A DNA stretch of 64,000 nt from an uncultured Clostridia bacterium (GTDB lineage Bacteria; Bacillota; Clostridia; Oscillospirales; Acutalibacteraceae), in assembly GCA_947598155.1 (NCBI GenBank), contig CANQFC010000007.1:1-64000 (forward strand). The letters run 5' to 3'. Below are positions 23,368-32,356 of the stretch, piece after piece. The notes under the pieces are model-generated. The model saw only the letters and a list, made by a program, of their open reading frames with translations. It searched no databases and was not told where the DNA came from. How positions within the stretch are numbered: position 1 is the stretch's first letter; every line of letters begins with the position of its first letter. The translations under genes and the position numbers were made by a program.

Positions 23368-24813
23368 CTATGCTTTCAGTTTCTTTGCGCTTTTTTGTCC
23401 GTATAACACGACCGCTGTGCCGTAGGCGACCGTCAGAACTCCAGATAGAATATAGCTTACCGTCCACGGCAGATGAAAGCCGATTGCAGCGTTTAAGATA
23501 AAGCTCGAAATGATAAACATATAAAACATACCCGGCACCAAAGCCATGGCATACGGCTGCTTATTTTGCATCATATAAACTGCGATCATGGCAAAGGCAA
23601 ATACCGCAATAGTCTGGTTTGCCCAAGCGAAGTACCGCCACAGCACATTAAATCCGCCGGCATTCATCTTGGAAAAAAGCAGGAGCGCTGCGACAAGGGC
23701 AAAGATGACCAGCGACACAGTAAGGCGGTTTTTCTTTTTCGCTTGGTCAATGTGTAACGCGTCCGCCACCATCAGCCGCAGGGAACGGAGCGCCGTGTCT
23801 CCCGATGTGATTGGCAACACAATGACGCCGATAATCGCTATGATTCCTCCCACCGTGCCGAGCAGGTTCTTTGCAACGATTCCGACCACTTCCGTAGCCG
23901 AGGTGTCCGCATTTGCAAGTCCCAGATTTATCACGCCCATGGCGGCAGCCGCCCAGATCATAGCGATAAAGCCCTCAGCGATCATCATGTTGTAGAAGGT
24001 CATCCGCCCTTCCTTTTCATGCTCCATTGTACGTGCAATCAGTGTGGACTGTGTGGAATGAAAGCCCGAAACAATACCGCACGCAACCGTCACAAAGAAC
24101 ACAGGAATAAAGTGCAGTCCCTGAGGATGAACACCCCGGACGCCGATGCTCCACAGTTCGTCCAGCGGGTAACCCTTTATAAACAATCCGATGAACACCC
24201 CGATAGCCGACAGCACCAGCACTGCGCCGAAAATCGGATATACCTTGCCTATGATTTTATCAATCGGGAACAGCGTTGCAACAATATAATACAGGAAGAT
24301 TGCGCCATATACAATCCACACCACGGGATTTGTTACTCCGTTGTCTGCGCCCAAAATCTGCACAACAAACAAATCGCCTGGCGTATAGATGAACACGGCT
24401 CCGACCAGTAGCATTAAGAGCCCTACGAAGATGTTGTAGACCGCATAAATGTGCTTTCCCAGAAACTGCCGAATCAACTGCGGCATCTGTGCTCCGTCGT
24501 TTCTTACGGAGATCATACCGCTCATATAGTCGTGGAACGCACCGCCGATCACACAGCCAATCGGAATGGTGATAAATGCGATTGGACCGAATAAAATTCC
24601 CTGTATCGGGCCAAGAATAGGACCTGTTCCAGCAATGTTCAAAAGCTGAATCAGACTGTTTTTCCATTTTTTCATAGGGATAAAATCTACATCGTCTCGC
24701 AAACGTACCGCAGGTGTTTGCCTGTCGTCCGGACGGAATATCCGGCTGCACAGTGTACCGTATGCTACGCCGCCGCTCACAAGCAACAATAAACCGATAA
24801 TAAATGTAACCAT
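23368..24813 (-). CDS. cstA: CstA-family carbon starvation protein / peptide or pyruvate transporter
   Basis: A 481-residue polytopic membrane protein with about 12 hydrophobic helices. It begins FIIGLLLLVSGGVAYG and contains NIAGTGPILGPIQG and GGAFHDYMSGM, hallmarks of the CstA family. These carry pyruvate or peptides under starvation. At about 480 residues it is the short form (the E. coli protein is about 700). GAAGGAT precedes the start, and a good promoter lies upstream. It is the only transporter of this kind on the small element and points opposite to cadA. Confidence 0.92.
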   Translation of the reverse strand: MVTFIIGLLLLVSGGVAYGTLCSRIFRPDDRQTPAVRLRDDVDFIPMKKWKNSLIQLLNIAGTGPILGPIQGILFGPIAFITIPIGCVIGGAFHDYMSGMISVRNDGAQMPQLIRQFLGKHIYAVYNIFVGLLMLLVGAVFIYTPGDLFVVQILGADNGVTNPVVWIVYGAIFLYYIVATLFPIDKIIGKVYPIFGAVLVLSAIGVFIGLFIKGYPLDELWSIGVRGVHPQGLHFIPVFFVTVACGIVSGFHSTQSTLIARTMEHEKEGRMTFYNMMIAEGFIAMIWAAAAMGVINLGLANADTSATEVVGIVAKNLLGTVGGIIAIIGVIVLPITSGDTALRSLRLMVADALHIDQAKKKNRLTVSLVIFALVAALLLFSKMNAGGFNVLWRYFAWANQTIAVFAFAMIAVYMMQNKQPYAMALVPGMFYMFIISSFILNAAIGFHLPWTVSYILSGVLTVAYGTAVVLYGQKSAKKLKA

Positions 24814-24876
24814 ACAAAAATCCTTCTTTTCACATCCTCTTGGATACTTGCGCAGGTAGCCTGCCGTGATAGAATT

Positions 24877-24905
24877 ATTTTATCACAGTAGACGTATCAT
24901 TGCAA
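24877..24905 (-). promoter_or_regulatory. Promoter of cstA
   Basis: On the minus strand TTGCAA (24905-24900) is followed after 17 bp by TAAAAT (24882-24877), about 65 bp before the cstA start. Confidence 0.65.
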
Positions 24906-24934
24906 GTATTTGCTTGTAGGAATAGAATGGATGA

Positions 24935-25207
24935 GTTACGGTAAGTGAAAAAAGAATTGCCAAAACGAAGAACCTGTGTTACAGTAAAGCAATACCCCGT
25001 AAGCAAAGCGAACACCGCATCGATGAAATTTTTACGGTATTCGGGGCTTTGAAAAATCACCCGATTGAGTGTGATAATCAAGAAGTGCGTCAGATTATTA
25101 AATGTATCAAGGTAATATCGGCCGAAAAGATACTCCTCATCTTCAAGGACGGACTTGAAAGAACGGTGCAGTTAGTGAATAATAAGGTAGTGATTTTTTG
25201 GCTTTGA
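24935..25207 (+). pseudogene. Large serine recombinase, C-terminal remnant
   Basis: An open stretch of about 90 codons with no start, containing RKQSEHRIDEIFTVF, ALKNHPIECDNQEVRQII and KVISAEKILLIFKDGLE before TGA at 25205. This is the characteristic C-terminal tail of large serine recombinases of Tn4451/TnpX and related integrative elements. The catalytic and zinc-ribbon parts are gone, so the element can no longer move by itself. Together with the tnpV remnant at 20253 it defines a roughly 5-kb decayed element. Confidence 0.78.
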
Positions 25208-25242
25208 ATTGTCAGTCACCTTGAAACCTGTGCATATTTTCG

Positions 25243-25290
25243 CAGTCTCTTTTATGTAGAATTTTGAGGGATTCGAACCCGTGAGGGTCT
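25243..25290 (+). repeat. Separated right half of the interrupted tRNA-array repeat
   Basis: CAGTCTCTTT at 25243 and a 32-nt exact match at 25259-25290 reproduce the middle of the tRNA-array unit (compare 19656-19703). This is what would follow the break at 20252, so the element between 20253 and 25242 was inserted into, or recombined at, the fourth unit. Confidence 0.8.
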
Positions 25291-25307
25291 TATTGTTACG
25301 GTTGGAC

Positions 25308-25337
25308 TTGAAAAAAATATCGTATATATGTTATAAT
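25308..25337 (+). promoter_or_regulatory. Promoter of the aquaporin gene
   Basis: TTGAAA at 25308-25313, 18 bp, TATAAT at 25332-25337. The leader then contains a 7-codon mini-ORF at 25363-25386 (MTGQDTF) whose first half is repeated upstream of yabP. Confidence 0.65.
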
Positions 25338-25427
25338 AAATACGCAAAGTTTACGTCATATAATGACGGGGCAAGACACTTTTTGAAGATATTTTCGGCT
25401 TATTTTTGATATGTCAGGAGGTAAATT

Positions 25428-26123
25428 ATGAAAAAATACATTGCGGAATTTATCGGAACTGCTGTTCTTGTAATTATGGGCTGCGGTACGGCTATGTTAG
25501 TGGGCTGTGACGCGGCGGCAGGCGGCGGTTACATTCTTACAGCGTTTGCGTTTGGCCTTGTAATTGTCGGAATGGCGTACTGCATAGGAAATATTTCAGG
25601 TTGCCATATAAATCCGGCTGTAAGCCTCGGAGTGCTTATTTCCGGCGGAATGAGCGTTACGGATTTTATCGGATACGTTATCTCACAATGCCTCGGCGCT
25701 TTTGCTGGCGCGGGAGTACTTGCGGCCATTTTCGGCCTTGGCAATGTCAAAGATATGACCGGAGGTTTCGGCTCAAACGGGCTTGCCGGAGTGCACGGAA
25801 ATATCGCGGCCGGACTTTTGGTTGAGATTATTTTGACCTGCATTTTCGTCTTGACGGTCATAGGCGTTACGGATAAGGACGCCGGACACGGATCATTCGG
25901 CGGAATAGTGATAGGCTTTACTCTTACGCTTGTACATATTTTGGGAATCGGTTTGACGGGAACCTCGGTAAACCCTGCCAGGAGCATAGGCCCGGCGATT
26001 GCGGCGGCTATAAGCGGAAACACTGAACCGCTTGCTCAGGTTTGGGTGTTTATTGTAGGCCCGTTGATAGGAGCGGCTGTTGCCGCGTTGCTGTATAAAG
26101 CATTGCGCCCCAAAAAGGCATAA
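25428..26123 (+). CDS. Aquaporin (MIP family)
   Basis: A 231-residue membrane protein with six helices and the two hallmark half-helices GCHINPAVSLG and GTSVNPARSIGPA. The start MKKYIAEFIGTAVLVIMGCG is typical of AqpZ-type water channels. The spacing between the NPA boxes and the short loops favour AqpZ over glycerol facilitators, though substrate cannot be fixed from sequence. TCAGGAGGTAAATT precedes the ATG. It stands alone with its own promoter and is followed by two terminator-like hairpins. Confidence 0.93.
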   Translation: MKKYIAEFIGTAVLVIMGCGTAMLVGCDAAAGGGYILTAFAFGLVIVGMAYCIGNISGCHINPAVSLGVLISGGMSVTDFIGYVISQCLGAFAGAGVLAAIFGLGNVKDMTGGFGSNGLAGVHGNIAAGLLVEIILTCIFVLTVIGVTDKDAGHGSFGGIVIGFTLTLVHILGIGLTGTSVNPARSIGPAIAAAISGNTEPLAQVWVFIVGPLIGAAVAALLYKALRPKKA

Positions 26124-26221
26124 TCTTTGAGGAGAATGTCTGCTCTCAATCATGGGGAATGCGCAAAGGCCGAAAATATCTTTTACAGACTTTTTAATTT
26201 TTAATTTTAGGTGTGCGAATA

Positions 26222-26262
26222 GGCAGGGTTTACTTTGAAATCAAGGTAAACCCGCCTTTTCG
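26222..26262 (+). terminator. Terminator after the aquaporin gene
   Basis: GGCAGGGTTTAC pairs with GTAAACCCGCC around a short loop and is followed by TTTT (26257-26260). Downstream, 26308-26345 holds another 8-bp hairpin (CAAACCCC/GGGGTTTG) of unknown role. Confidence 0.75.
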
Positions 26263-26396
26263 TATTCAAATGTAAAAAGCCTGCGCTAATGCGTCGGTAT
26301 TCGGAAACAAACCCCACCCGTTTGGCGGTTCCATATAGGGGTTTGCAGAAACAAGTGGATTTAAACTGACGGCCTTTCAGCGGCAAAAACAAAATG

Positions 26397-26436
26397 ACCA
26401 TACAAGGTAAAACGCTCTTGTATGGTTATTTTTTGA
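26397..26436 (+). terminator. Second terminator in the aquaporin-proS gap
   Basis: A 10-bp stem, ACCATACAAG at 26397-26406 with CTTGTATGGT at 26417-26426, followed by a T-rich run. No gene lies between the two terminators. Confidence 0.7.
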
Positions 26437-26484
26437 TTTATTTTATACCGTCACGCGCGCCGGGAGCATCGGCCTGCGTTCTTC

Positions 26485-26661
26485 CTACGCCTCGTGGAGT
26501 TTATAATCTGTATCCTCTTCAATCATTTCCAGCGTTATTTTTGCGAAAACGGGGTCAAATTGAGTTCCTATTCCATTTTCGATTTCTTTTTTTACAACAT
26601 CCTGGGGCAGCACCGCGCGGTAGCTGCGCTTGGAGGTCATGGCGTCATAGGCGTCTGCCAC
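26485..26661 (-). pseudogene. HD-GYP / HD domain phosphohydrolase, C-terminal remnant
   Basis: The last 58 codons of a longer frame read VADAYDAMTSKRSYRAV, then GIGTQFDPVFAKITLEMIEED, the well-known end of HD-GYP domains, which hydrolyse cyclic di-GMP. The metal-binding HD and GYP motifs are missing and the sequence upstream (to 26853) has no recognisable domain, so this is a broken gene. Confidence 0.7.
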
Positions 26662-26947
26662 GCCGAAATGACCGCGGAAAACAGCGCGGTCAATGTGTAA
26701 ATCAATTTGATTCGCTTTTTCATCTGCAACCTCCACAGTCGGTTTTAACTCGCATTTGACAGAGAGTTGGTCGGGATTGATTCCGTTTTCTGAAAGGGAG
26801 CGGGCAGAATTTTTACAGGGACAGTATTTTGCTGTCCATTTTATAAGTGTCAAGCTGATATTTTGAATAATAGCGGAAAACGGCTATGTTTTCAATCCAT
26901 ATTCGTCAAAAGCCGCATTTTGAATTTGCTTTTAAAAAGCGTAAAAA

Positions 26948-28384
26948 TCAATACGCTTTGCCCCAATACAGCATTTTATCCGCTTTTTTGCCGCAGCAAA
27001 CGCATACGTCCGAAATTGTCTCCTGCTCAAATGGGATACAACGCGATGTTACGCCGATTTCCTCTTTAAGTTTATCCTCGCACGCTCTGTCGCCGCACCA
27101 CATAGCTTTAATAAAACCGGGTTTGTTGTCTGCGATGTCTTTCATCTCTTCAAAATTATGGGCGGTATAGGTCATTTCCGTGCGGCGCGCAAGGGCCTTT
27201 TCATACATTCCGTTGTGAACGGCGTCAAGAAGTTCGGGAACCTTTGCCTCTAATTCGTCAAGTGAGACAAAATATTTCTCTCTCGTGTCGCGGCGGACTA
27301 TTACGCACTGATTATTCTCAATATCACGGGGGCCTATCTCCAGACGGAGCGGAACTCCCTTCATTTCGTATTCGGCGTATTTCCAGCCTGGCGAATTGTC
27401 GCTGTTGTCAATTTTAGCGCGGCAGATTTTATTGAGCCTCGCGTAAATTGCCTGAGCCGTTTCGGTAACGCCTGCCTTATGAGACGCAACGGGGATAACA
27501 ACAAGCTGAATAGGCGCTACTTTTGGCGGGAGAACGAGCCCGTTGTCGTCGCCGTGGGTCATAATAATGGCGCCTATAAGGCGGGTAGTTGTGCCCCAAG
27601 AGGTTTGGTAGGGGTATTTAAGCTGATTGTCTTTATCCTGAAATTGAATTCCAAAGGCTTTTGCAAAGCCGTCGCCGAAATAGTGCGACGTACCTGACTG
27701 CAACGCCTTGCCGTCATGCATTAAAGCCTCAATAGTGTATGTGTCTTCAGCGCCCGCAAAACGCTCTTTTTCGGTCTTAACGCCCTTAACAACGGGAATG
27801 GCAAGAACATTTTCGCAAAAGTCTGCGTAAACGTTCAGCATTCTGATTGTCTCTTCCCGCGCCTCTTCGGCCGTTGCGTGAATAGTGTGCCCTTCCTGCC
27901 ACCAAAATTCTCTTGTGCGAAGAAACGGTCTTGTCGTCTTTTCCCAGCGGACAACCGATACCCATTGATTGTACAGCTTAGGCAAATCACGGTAAGAATG
28001 GACTATTGACTTGTAATGCTCGCAAAAAAGAGTTTCTGAAGTCGGCCTTACGCAAAGCCTTTCTTCAAGCTCCTCATTTCCGCCGTGCGTTACCCACGCT
28101 ACTTCGGGAGCGAATCCCTCAACGTGGTCTTTCTCTTTCTGGAGCAGACTTTCGGGGATAAACATAGGCATACACACGTTTTCATGCCCTGTTTCTTTAA
28201 ACATATTGTCCATTATGCGTTGAATATTTTCCCAAATGGCGTAGCCGTAGGGGCGCAGTACCATACAGCCCTTTACGCTTGTGTATTCGCAAAGTTCCGC
28301 TTTTTTAACTACGTCCGTGTACCATTTGGCAAAGTCAACGTCCATTGAGGTAATTTCCTCAACCATCTTTTTTTGTTCAGCCAT
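26948..28384 (-). CDS. proS: Prolyl-tRNA synthetase, short archaeal/eukaryotic type
   Basis: A 478-residue class II aminoacyl-tRNA synthetase. Motif 2 is in [12 protein letters not shown], the motif 3 region is around [13 protein letters not shown], and the anticodon-binding domain follows (PIQLVVIPV). The C-terminal zinc-like cysteines are [11 protein letters not shown]. It lacks the large editing insertion of the E. coli type and is of the length found in archaeal-type ProRS of Firmicutes. GAGGAAC precedes the ATG. It charges tRNA-Pro in the cytosol. The next gene on the same strand is acpP, 48 bp upstream. Confidence 0.95.
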   Translation of the reverse strand: MAEQKKMVEEITSMDVDFAKWYTDVVKKAELCEYTSVKGCMVLRPYGYAIWENIQRIMDNMFKETGHENVCMPMFIPESLLQKEKDHVEGFAPEVAWVTHGGNEELEERLCVRPTSETLFCEHYKSIVHSYRDLPKLYNQWVSVVRWEKTTRPFLRTREFWWQEGHTIHATAEEAREETIRMLNVYADFCENVLAIPVVKGVKTEKERFAGAEDTYTIEALMHDGKALQSGTSHYFGDGFAKAFGIQFQDKDNQLKYPYQTSWGTTTRLIGAIIMTHGDDNGLVLPPKVAPIQLVVIPVASHKAGVTETAQAIYARLNKICRAKIDNSDNSPGWKYAEYEMKGVPLRLEIGPRDIENNQCVIVRRDTREKYFVSLDELEAKVPELLDAVHNGMYEKALARRTEMTYTAHNFEEMKDIADNKPGFIKAMWCGDRACEDKLKEEIGVTSRCIPFEQETISDVCVCCGKKADKMLYWGKAY

Positions 28385-28431
28385 AATTTATAAAGTTCCT
28401 CAAACGTTATATAATGAATGTAAAAATTAAA

Positions 28432-28656
28432 TCAGTGCTCTTCAATAAAGCGAACAATGTCACCGACAGTTTTAATATTTTCAAGTTCCTCGTCGGGAAT
28501 TTCCATATCAAATTCGTCTTCAAAAGTCATTACAAGATCAACAAGGTCAAGGCTGTCTGCGCCAAGGTCCTCAAGAAGAACGGAATCAAGCGTAACCTCG
28601 CTTTCCTCAAGTTCAAGCTGATTGCAAATTATTTCGCGGATTTTTTCAAAAATCAT
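28432..28656 (-). CDS. acpP: Acyl carrier protein
   Basis: A 74-residue acidic protein with LGADSLDLVDLVMTFE, where the Ser of DSLD takes the 4'-phosphopantetheine arm. It carries growing acyl chains in fatty acid synthesis. AAAGAGGCGATA precedes the start, and a promoter lies upstream at 28715-28687. It is unusual only in standing apart from other fab genes, next to proS. Confidence 0.95.
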   Translation of the reverse strand: MIFEKIREIICNQLELEESEVTLDSVLLEDLGADSLDLVDLVMTFEDEFDMEIPDEELENIKTVGDIVRFIEEH

Positions 28657-28686
28657 ATTATCGCCTCTTTTCTTTTTAATAATATA

Positions 28687-28715
28687 ATACTAAGTTTTTT
28701 TACTTATTTTGTCAA
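28687..28715 (-). promoter_or_regulatory. Promoter of acpP(-proS)
   Basis: On the minus strand TTGACA (28715-28710), 17 bp, TAGTAT (28692-28687), about 30 bp before the acpP start. Confidence 0.65.
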
Positions 28716-28720
28716 TAGTT

Positions 28721-30244
28721 TTATTCATTTATATATTCTTTAAGCGGTGTAAAATCTATTGAGGCTACATCTTTGACCGCCTCGTAGAACGCCTTGCAGA
28801 TTTCTTTGCATCCGCCTTTTGCGTCGCTTTCGGCGTTAAACGGCATTACTGGGTCGTGAACCGACATACGAAGCAGGAACCAGCCATTGAGGGCGGGGTC
28901 AGGGAAATTTACTCTCACTCCCTCGTAATTATCGGGCGCCAAGCAGGCGATTTCATCGTCGATATAGTTTACGGTTTTGACAATATCGTCTATGAGCTTT
29001 TGCCCGACTTTTTTAAATTCCGGAGTCAAAATATTGAACCGAAGCTCTTTTTCCTCAAGCGGTTTGCGAAGCGAGGAAATGCAGTCCCCGATTTTTTTGT
29101 TTTCTTTTCGCAGGAGAGCCGCCTTAATAATGATTTTAGTTATAAGGTAAGCGCCGTCGTCAAGATAATAATTCTCACGGAATGCCGCGTGGCCGCTCGT
29201 TTCAATGGCAAGGGGGACTGATTCGCCCGCTTTTTCACGCCGCACAGCCTCATCTATAACATTTTTGTAACCGCGCTTAAAGCGAATCTGCTTTCCGCCG
29301 AGAGTGTTCTCAATAAAATCACGCAGTCCGTCGCTTGTAACGGAGTCTGTGACTATGCTGCCGCCGCTGTTGCCCTCAAGCGCTATGACTGCGGCGAGCG
29401 CTACAATGGAATTTCGGTTTATTTCGTCGCCCTTTTCGTCAACGCAGGATGCTCTGTCAACATCGGTGTCAAAGATAACGCCCAGGTCGCAGCCGTTCTC
29501 AACCGTCGCTTTGCGGATAAATTCCATAGCCGTTTTGTTTTCGGGATTCGGAATATGGTTTGGAAACGTTCCGTCAATATCCAAAAACCTACTTGCGGAA
29601 ACGTCCGCACCCAAAGGCGCCAGCACTTTTGACGCGTAAAATCCGCCGACTCCGTTGCCTGCGTCCACCGCGATTTTAAATCCTTTTAACGGATGTTCAA
29701 AATCCTCGCCGCTTATGCCGTCTTTAATCATATTGCGAAGAAATTCGGCGTATTTGGAAATGTAATCAATTTCACGGATACTGCCGCCGCCGCGTTCCGT
29801 AATTGTTACAGTATCGGCGGAATTTAAAATTTCGGTCAAGTCTTCTCCCGAAATTCCGCCGCTTTTGAGAAAAAATTTGAGACCGTTACGGTCATACGGG
29901 TGGTGGCTTGCGGTTATCTGAATTGAGCCGTCGCAGTTTTCCGTGACCGTTGTCATAAACATTGCGGGTGTTGAGGAGTATGAGCAATAAATTACGCTGA
30001 CGCCCATTTTAACAAGAGTTTTCGCAACGGCGTCTTTTATTCTTATTGCTGAAACGCGTGAATCGTGACCGAGCGAAACTGTAAGTTCGTCTGTGCTTTT
30101 CCCCGTTTTGTTTGATAAAAACAGGATAAAAGCCGCCGCAATATCCGAAACAGCCTTATCTGTCAGCTCAAATTCGGGGCTGGAGGCGGTCGCTACCGCC
30201 GTTCCCCTGACGTCGGTTCCGCTTTTAAGTGAAATATAGCTCAT
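28721..30244 (-). CDS. Phosphomannomutase/phosphoglucomutase family protein
   Basis: A 507-residue alpha-D-phosphohexomutase with the four-domain layout. The phosphoserine loop is TASHHPYDRNG (usually TASHNP), the metal loop is DTDVDRA (usually DGDGDR), and the sugar-binding loop region is ETSGHAAF. These changes to His and to Thr/Val are seen in some Clostridia paralogues. It probably interconverts hexose 1- and 6-phosphates for sugar nucleotide supply. It may be part of a leftward group with the following lyase and galactokinase-like genes, though a 50-bp gap separates it. Confidence 0.87.
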   Translation of the reverse strand: MSYISLKSGTDVRGTAVATASSPEFELTDKAVSDIAAAFILFLSNKTGKSTDELTVSLGHDSRVSAIRIKDAVAKTLVKMGVSVIYCSYSSTPAMFMTTVTENCDGSIQITASHHPYDRNGLKFFLKSGGISGEDLTEILNSADTVTITERGGGSIREIDYISKYAEFLRNMIKDGISGEDFEHPLKGFKIAVDAGNGVGGFYASKVLAPLGADVSASRFLDIDGTFPNHIPNPENKTAMEFIRKATVENGCDLGVIFDTDVDRASCVDEKGDEINRNSIVALAAVIALEGNSGGSIVTDSVTSDGLRDFIENTLGGKQIRFKRGYKNVIDEAVRREKAGESVPLAIETSGHAAFRENYYLDDGAYLITKIIIKAALLRKENKKIGDCISSLRKPLEEKELRFNILTPEFKKVGQKLIDDIVKTVNYIDDEIACLAPDNYEGVRVNFPDPALNGWFLLRMSVHDPVMPFNAESDAKGGCKEICKAFYEAVKDVASIDFTPLKEYINE

Positions 30245-30295
30245 AAATTACAGCGCCTTTCTGCATATCTGATTTTTCAATAAGTGGATTGCCCG

Positions 30296-31573
30296 TCATT
30301 CAATAAGTTCTCTTTTAAACATTTCTTCCGCCGCGAGCATAACGCCTAATTTGCCGCTGTGAAAATTGAGAGAACCCTGCATCCATACGGCAAACGGTTC
30401 GCGAAGCGGGGCGTCAGCGGAAAGCTCGATTGACGAGCCGCTTGTAAACGCGCCCGCGGACATTATAACCTGATTGTCATAGCCGGGCATATCCCACGGC
30501 TCGGGCACAACGTACGAATCTACGGGAGCGCCTTTTTGAAGCCCTCGGCAAAACGCCGTAAGATTATCTTTATTTTTAAGGCATATTGCTTGAATAATAT
30601 CGTGACGTGTCTCATCAAACCTCGGAGTTACGTTAAATCCGAGAAGGTCAAACAGCGACGCGGCAAATACTGCCGTTTTCAACGCCTCGCCGACAATGTG
30701 CGGAGAATTAAATATGCCCATAAATATATTTCTGTTCTGCCCTAATGTGGCGCCAAGCTCCGTGCCGAGCCCCGGAGTCGTCAAGCGGTAGCCGATAAGT
30801 TTTACCAAGTCGGCACGCCCCGCAATGTAGCCCCCGGACGGCGCGATTCCGCCGCCCATATTTTTTATCAGAGAGCCTGCGACCAAATCCGCGCCGACTT
30901 CAGTCGGTTCTTTTGTTTCCGTAAAAACGCCGTAGCAGTTGTCAACCATTACAACGGCGCGTTTGTTGACTCTGTGGACTATTTCACAGACCTTTTCTAT
31001 CTCGTCAACGGAAATGCTATGCCTAAGCTCATACCCTCGGGAGCGCTGAATGTAAACCATACGCACGGCCTTGTCTTTTGCCGCCTCTTCAATGGATTCA
31101 TAATCAAACTCATCGTTTTCCGTCAAATCAATCTGACTGTATGTTATGCCGAAATCTGCAAGCGTGCCGTCGCCCATATTTTTTCCGCCGAGCCCTATAA
31201 CGGAGTGTATCGTGTCATAAGGCGTGCCCGAAACGCAGAGCATTTCATCACCCGGGCGTAAAATTCCGAAAAGGCAAACGCCGAGCGTGTGTGTGCCGCT
31301 TGCAAGAGCGCCCGCTCTTATAATCGCGCTGTCCGTCTTAAAAATATCCGCCAAAAGCGCGTCAAGCTTTTCCCTGCCTCTGTCGGAATAGCCGTATCCG
31401 GTCGACGTGTTGAAATCGGTTTCGTCAACTCTGTTTTTTATAAAGGCCGACAGCACCTTTTGCTGATTGTATTCGGTTATTTTATCAATTTTTGCGAACT
31501 GCTTTTCGGCTCTTTCCAGAGCTTTTTCGGACAGCTCTTCAATTCTGTTGCTGATTTCAAAGAATTTTGACAT
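30296..31573 (-). CDS. Methionine gamma-lyase family protein (YnbB, 'aluminum resistance')
   Basis: A 425-residue PLP-dependent fold-type I enzyme. The cofactor lysine is in GSLIKNMGGGIAPSGGY and the PLP-binding Asp in VMVDNCYGVF. The N-terminal NTSTGYGYSDRGREKL and the TPGLGTELG stretch are typical of the YnbB/aluminum-resistance group, a relative of Cys/Met gamma-lyases of unclear substrate. It lies 12 bp downstream of the GNAT gene on the same strand. Confidence 0.88.
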   Translation of the reverse strand: MSKFFEISNRIEELSEKALERAEKQFAKIDKITEYNQQKVLSAFIKNRVDETDFNTSTGYGYSDRGREKLDALLADIFKTDSAIIRAGALASGTHTLGVCLFGILRPGDEMLCVSGTPYDTIHSVIGLGGKNMGDGTLADFGITYSQIDLTENDEFDYESIEEAAKDKAVRMVYIQRSRGYELRHSISVDEIEKVCEIVHRVNKRAVVMVDNCYGVFTETKEPTEVGADLVAGSLIKNMGGGIAPSGGYIAGRADLVKLIGYRLTTPGLGTELGATLGQNRNIFMGIFNSPHIVGEALKTAVFAASLFDLLGFNVTPRFDETRHDIIQAICLKNKDNLTAFCRGLQKGAPVDSYVVPEPWDMPGYDNQVIMSAGAFTSGSSIELSADAPLREPFAVWMQGSLNFHSGKLGVMLAAEEMFKRELIE

Positions 31574-31585
31574 AATGTTCTTCCT

Positions 31586-32284
31586 TTACACATCCGAGCG
31601 GTATTTGTTCACGGTTAAAACGGGTGAAAACCCGAGCTTTCCGTAAAAATCAAGATTTATTTTTTCACTTATAAGGTATATGCTTTGCGTGTCTGCGAGA
31701 GATAGAAGATTATTAACTATCGCTGTCCCGGCGCCTTTTCCTCTGTACCGCTCTTTTACGAAAATATGCGAAATGACCGAATATTCATCGGAATTTACGA
31801 TAAGTCCGCCTCCCGCAATTTCTCCGCCGCGGGAGAGTACGGCGGGCAGGGCGCGCCCTTTTTTGAAAAGATACTGCAAGTTTATTGTTTCGGTTCCGTA
31901 TGAAAGGTCTATTACAGCTTTAAAATCGCCGTAAACTTGTTGAGCCTGAGGCGCGGCGGCAGAATTTTTACAAATGACCTTTTTAAGAAGAAAATATTCG
32001 CCGACTTTTAGGAACGGCAATTCATTTGGCGAGTGAATTTCACTTTTAAGCGCTTTCAAAAGCTCGTCAAGGTCAGCTTTACAGGATGAAAAGAGCAGTG
32101 AAAACGAGCCGCCGAAGGCGCTCAGACTTACAGGTAAACCGTCGATATACTGCATTGCGAAAACTCCGCTTTCCAAAAAAGAATCCGGGTAGTATTCCGT
32201 AACGCAGGAGAGGAGAGCCGATAAATCCTTATCTAAATAGTTAAAAATTAACTCACTGTCTTTCCCGCATAAAAATTTTACCAT
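31586..32284 (-). CDS. GNAT-family N-acetyltransferase
   Basis: A 232-residue protein with a GNAT fold in the C-terminal half: SHIFVKERYRGKGAGTAIV is the acetyl-CoA pyrophosphate loop (R/Q-x-x-G-x-G), followed by YLISEKINLDFYGKLGF. The N-terminal half is an unassigned domain. The substrate cannot be predicted. It precedes the YnbB-like gene and follows a hairpin at 32313-32338. Confidence 0.8.
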   Translation of the reverse strand: MVKFLCGKDSELIFNYLDKDLSALLSCVTEYYPDSFLESGVFAMQYIDGLPVSLSAFGGSFSLLFSSCKADLDELLKALKSEIHSPNELPFLKVGEYFLLKKVICKNSAAAPQAQQVYGDFKAVIDLSYGTETINLQYLFKKGRALPAVLSRGGEIAGGGLIVNSDEYSVISHIFVKERYRGKGAGTAIVNNLLSLADTQSIYLISEKINLDFYGKLGFSPVLTVNKYRSDV

Positions 32285-32312
32285 ATCGAAAAACTCCCGC
32301 AGAGGCGAATTA

Positions 32313-32338
32313 AACTGCCGTCTTTACGGACGGCAGTT
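32313..32338 (-). terminator. Hairpin between galactokinase-family and GNAT genes
   Basis: A 10-bp stem, AACTGCCGTC at 32313-32322 with GACGGCAGTT at 32329-32338. The T tract on the minus strand is weak, so it may be a leaky terminator or mRNA stabiliser. Confidence 0.5.
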
Positions 32339-32356
32339 CGTGTGTCGTAGCTTTTA

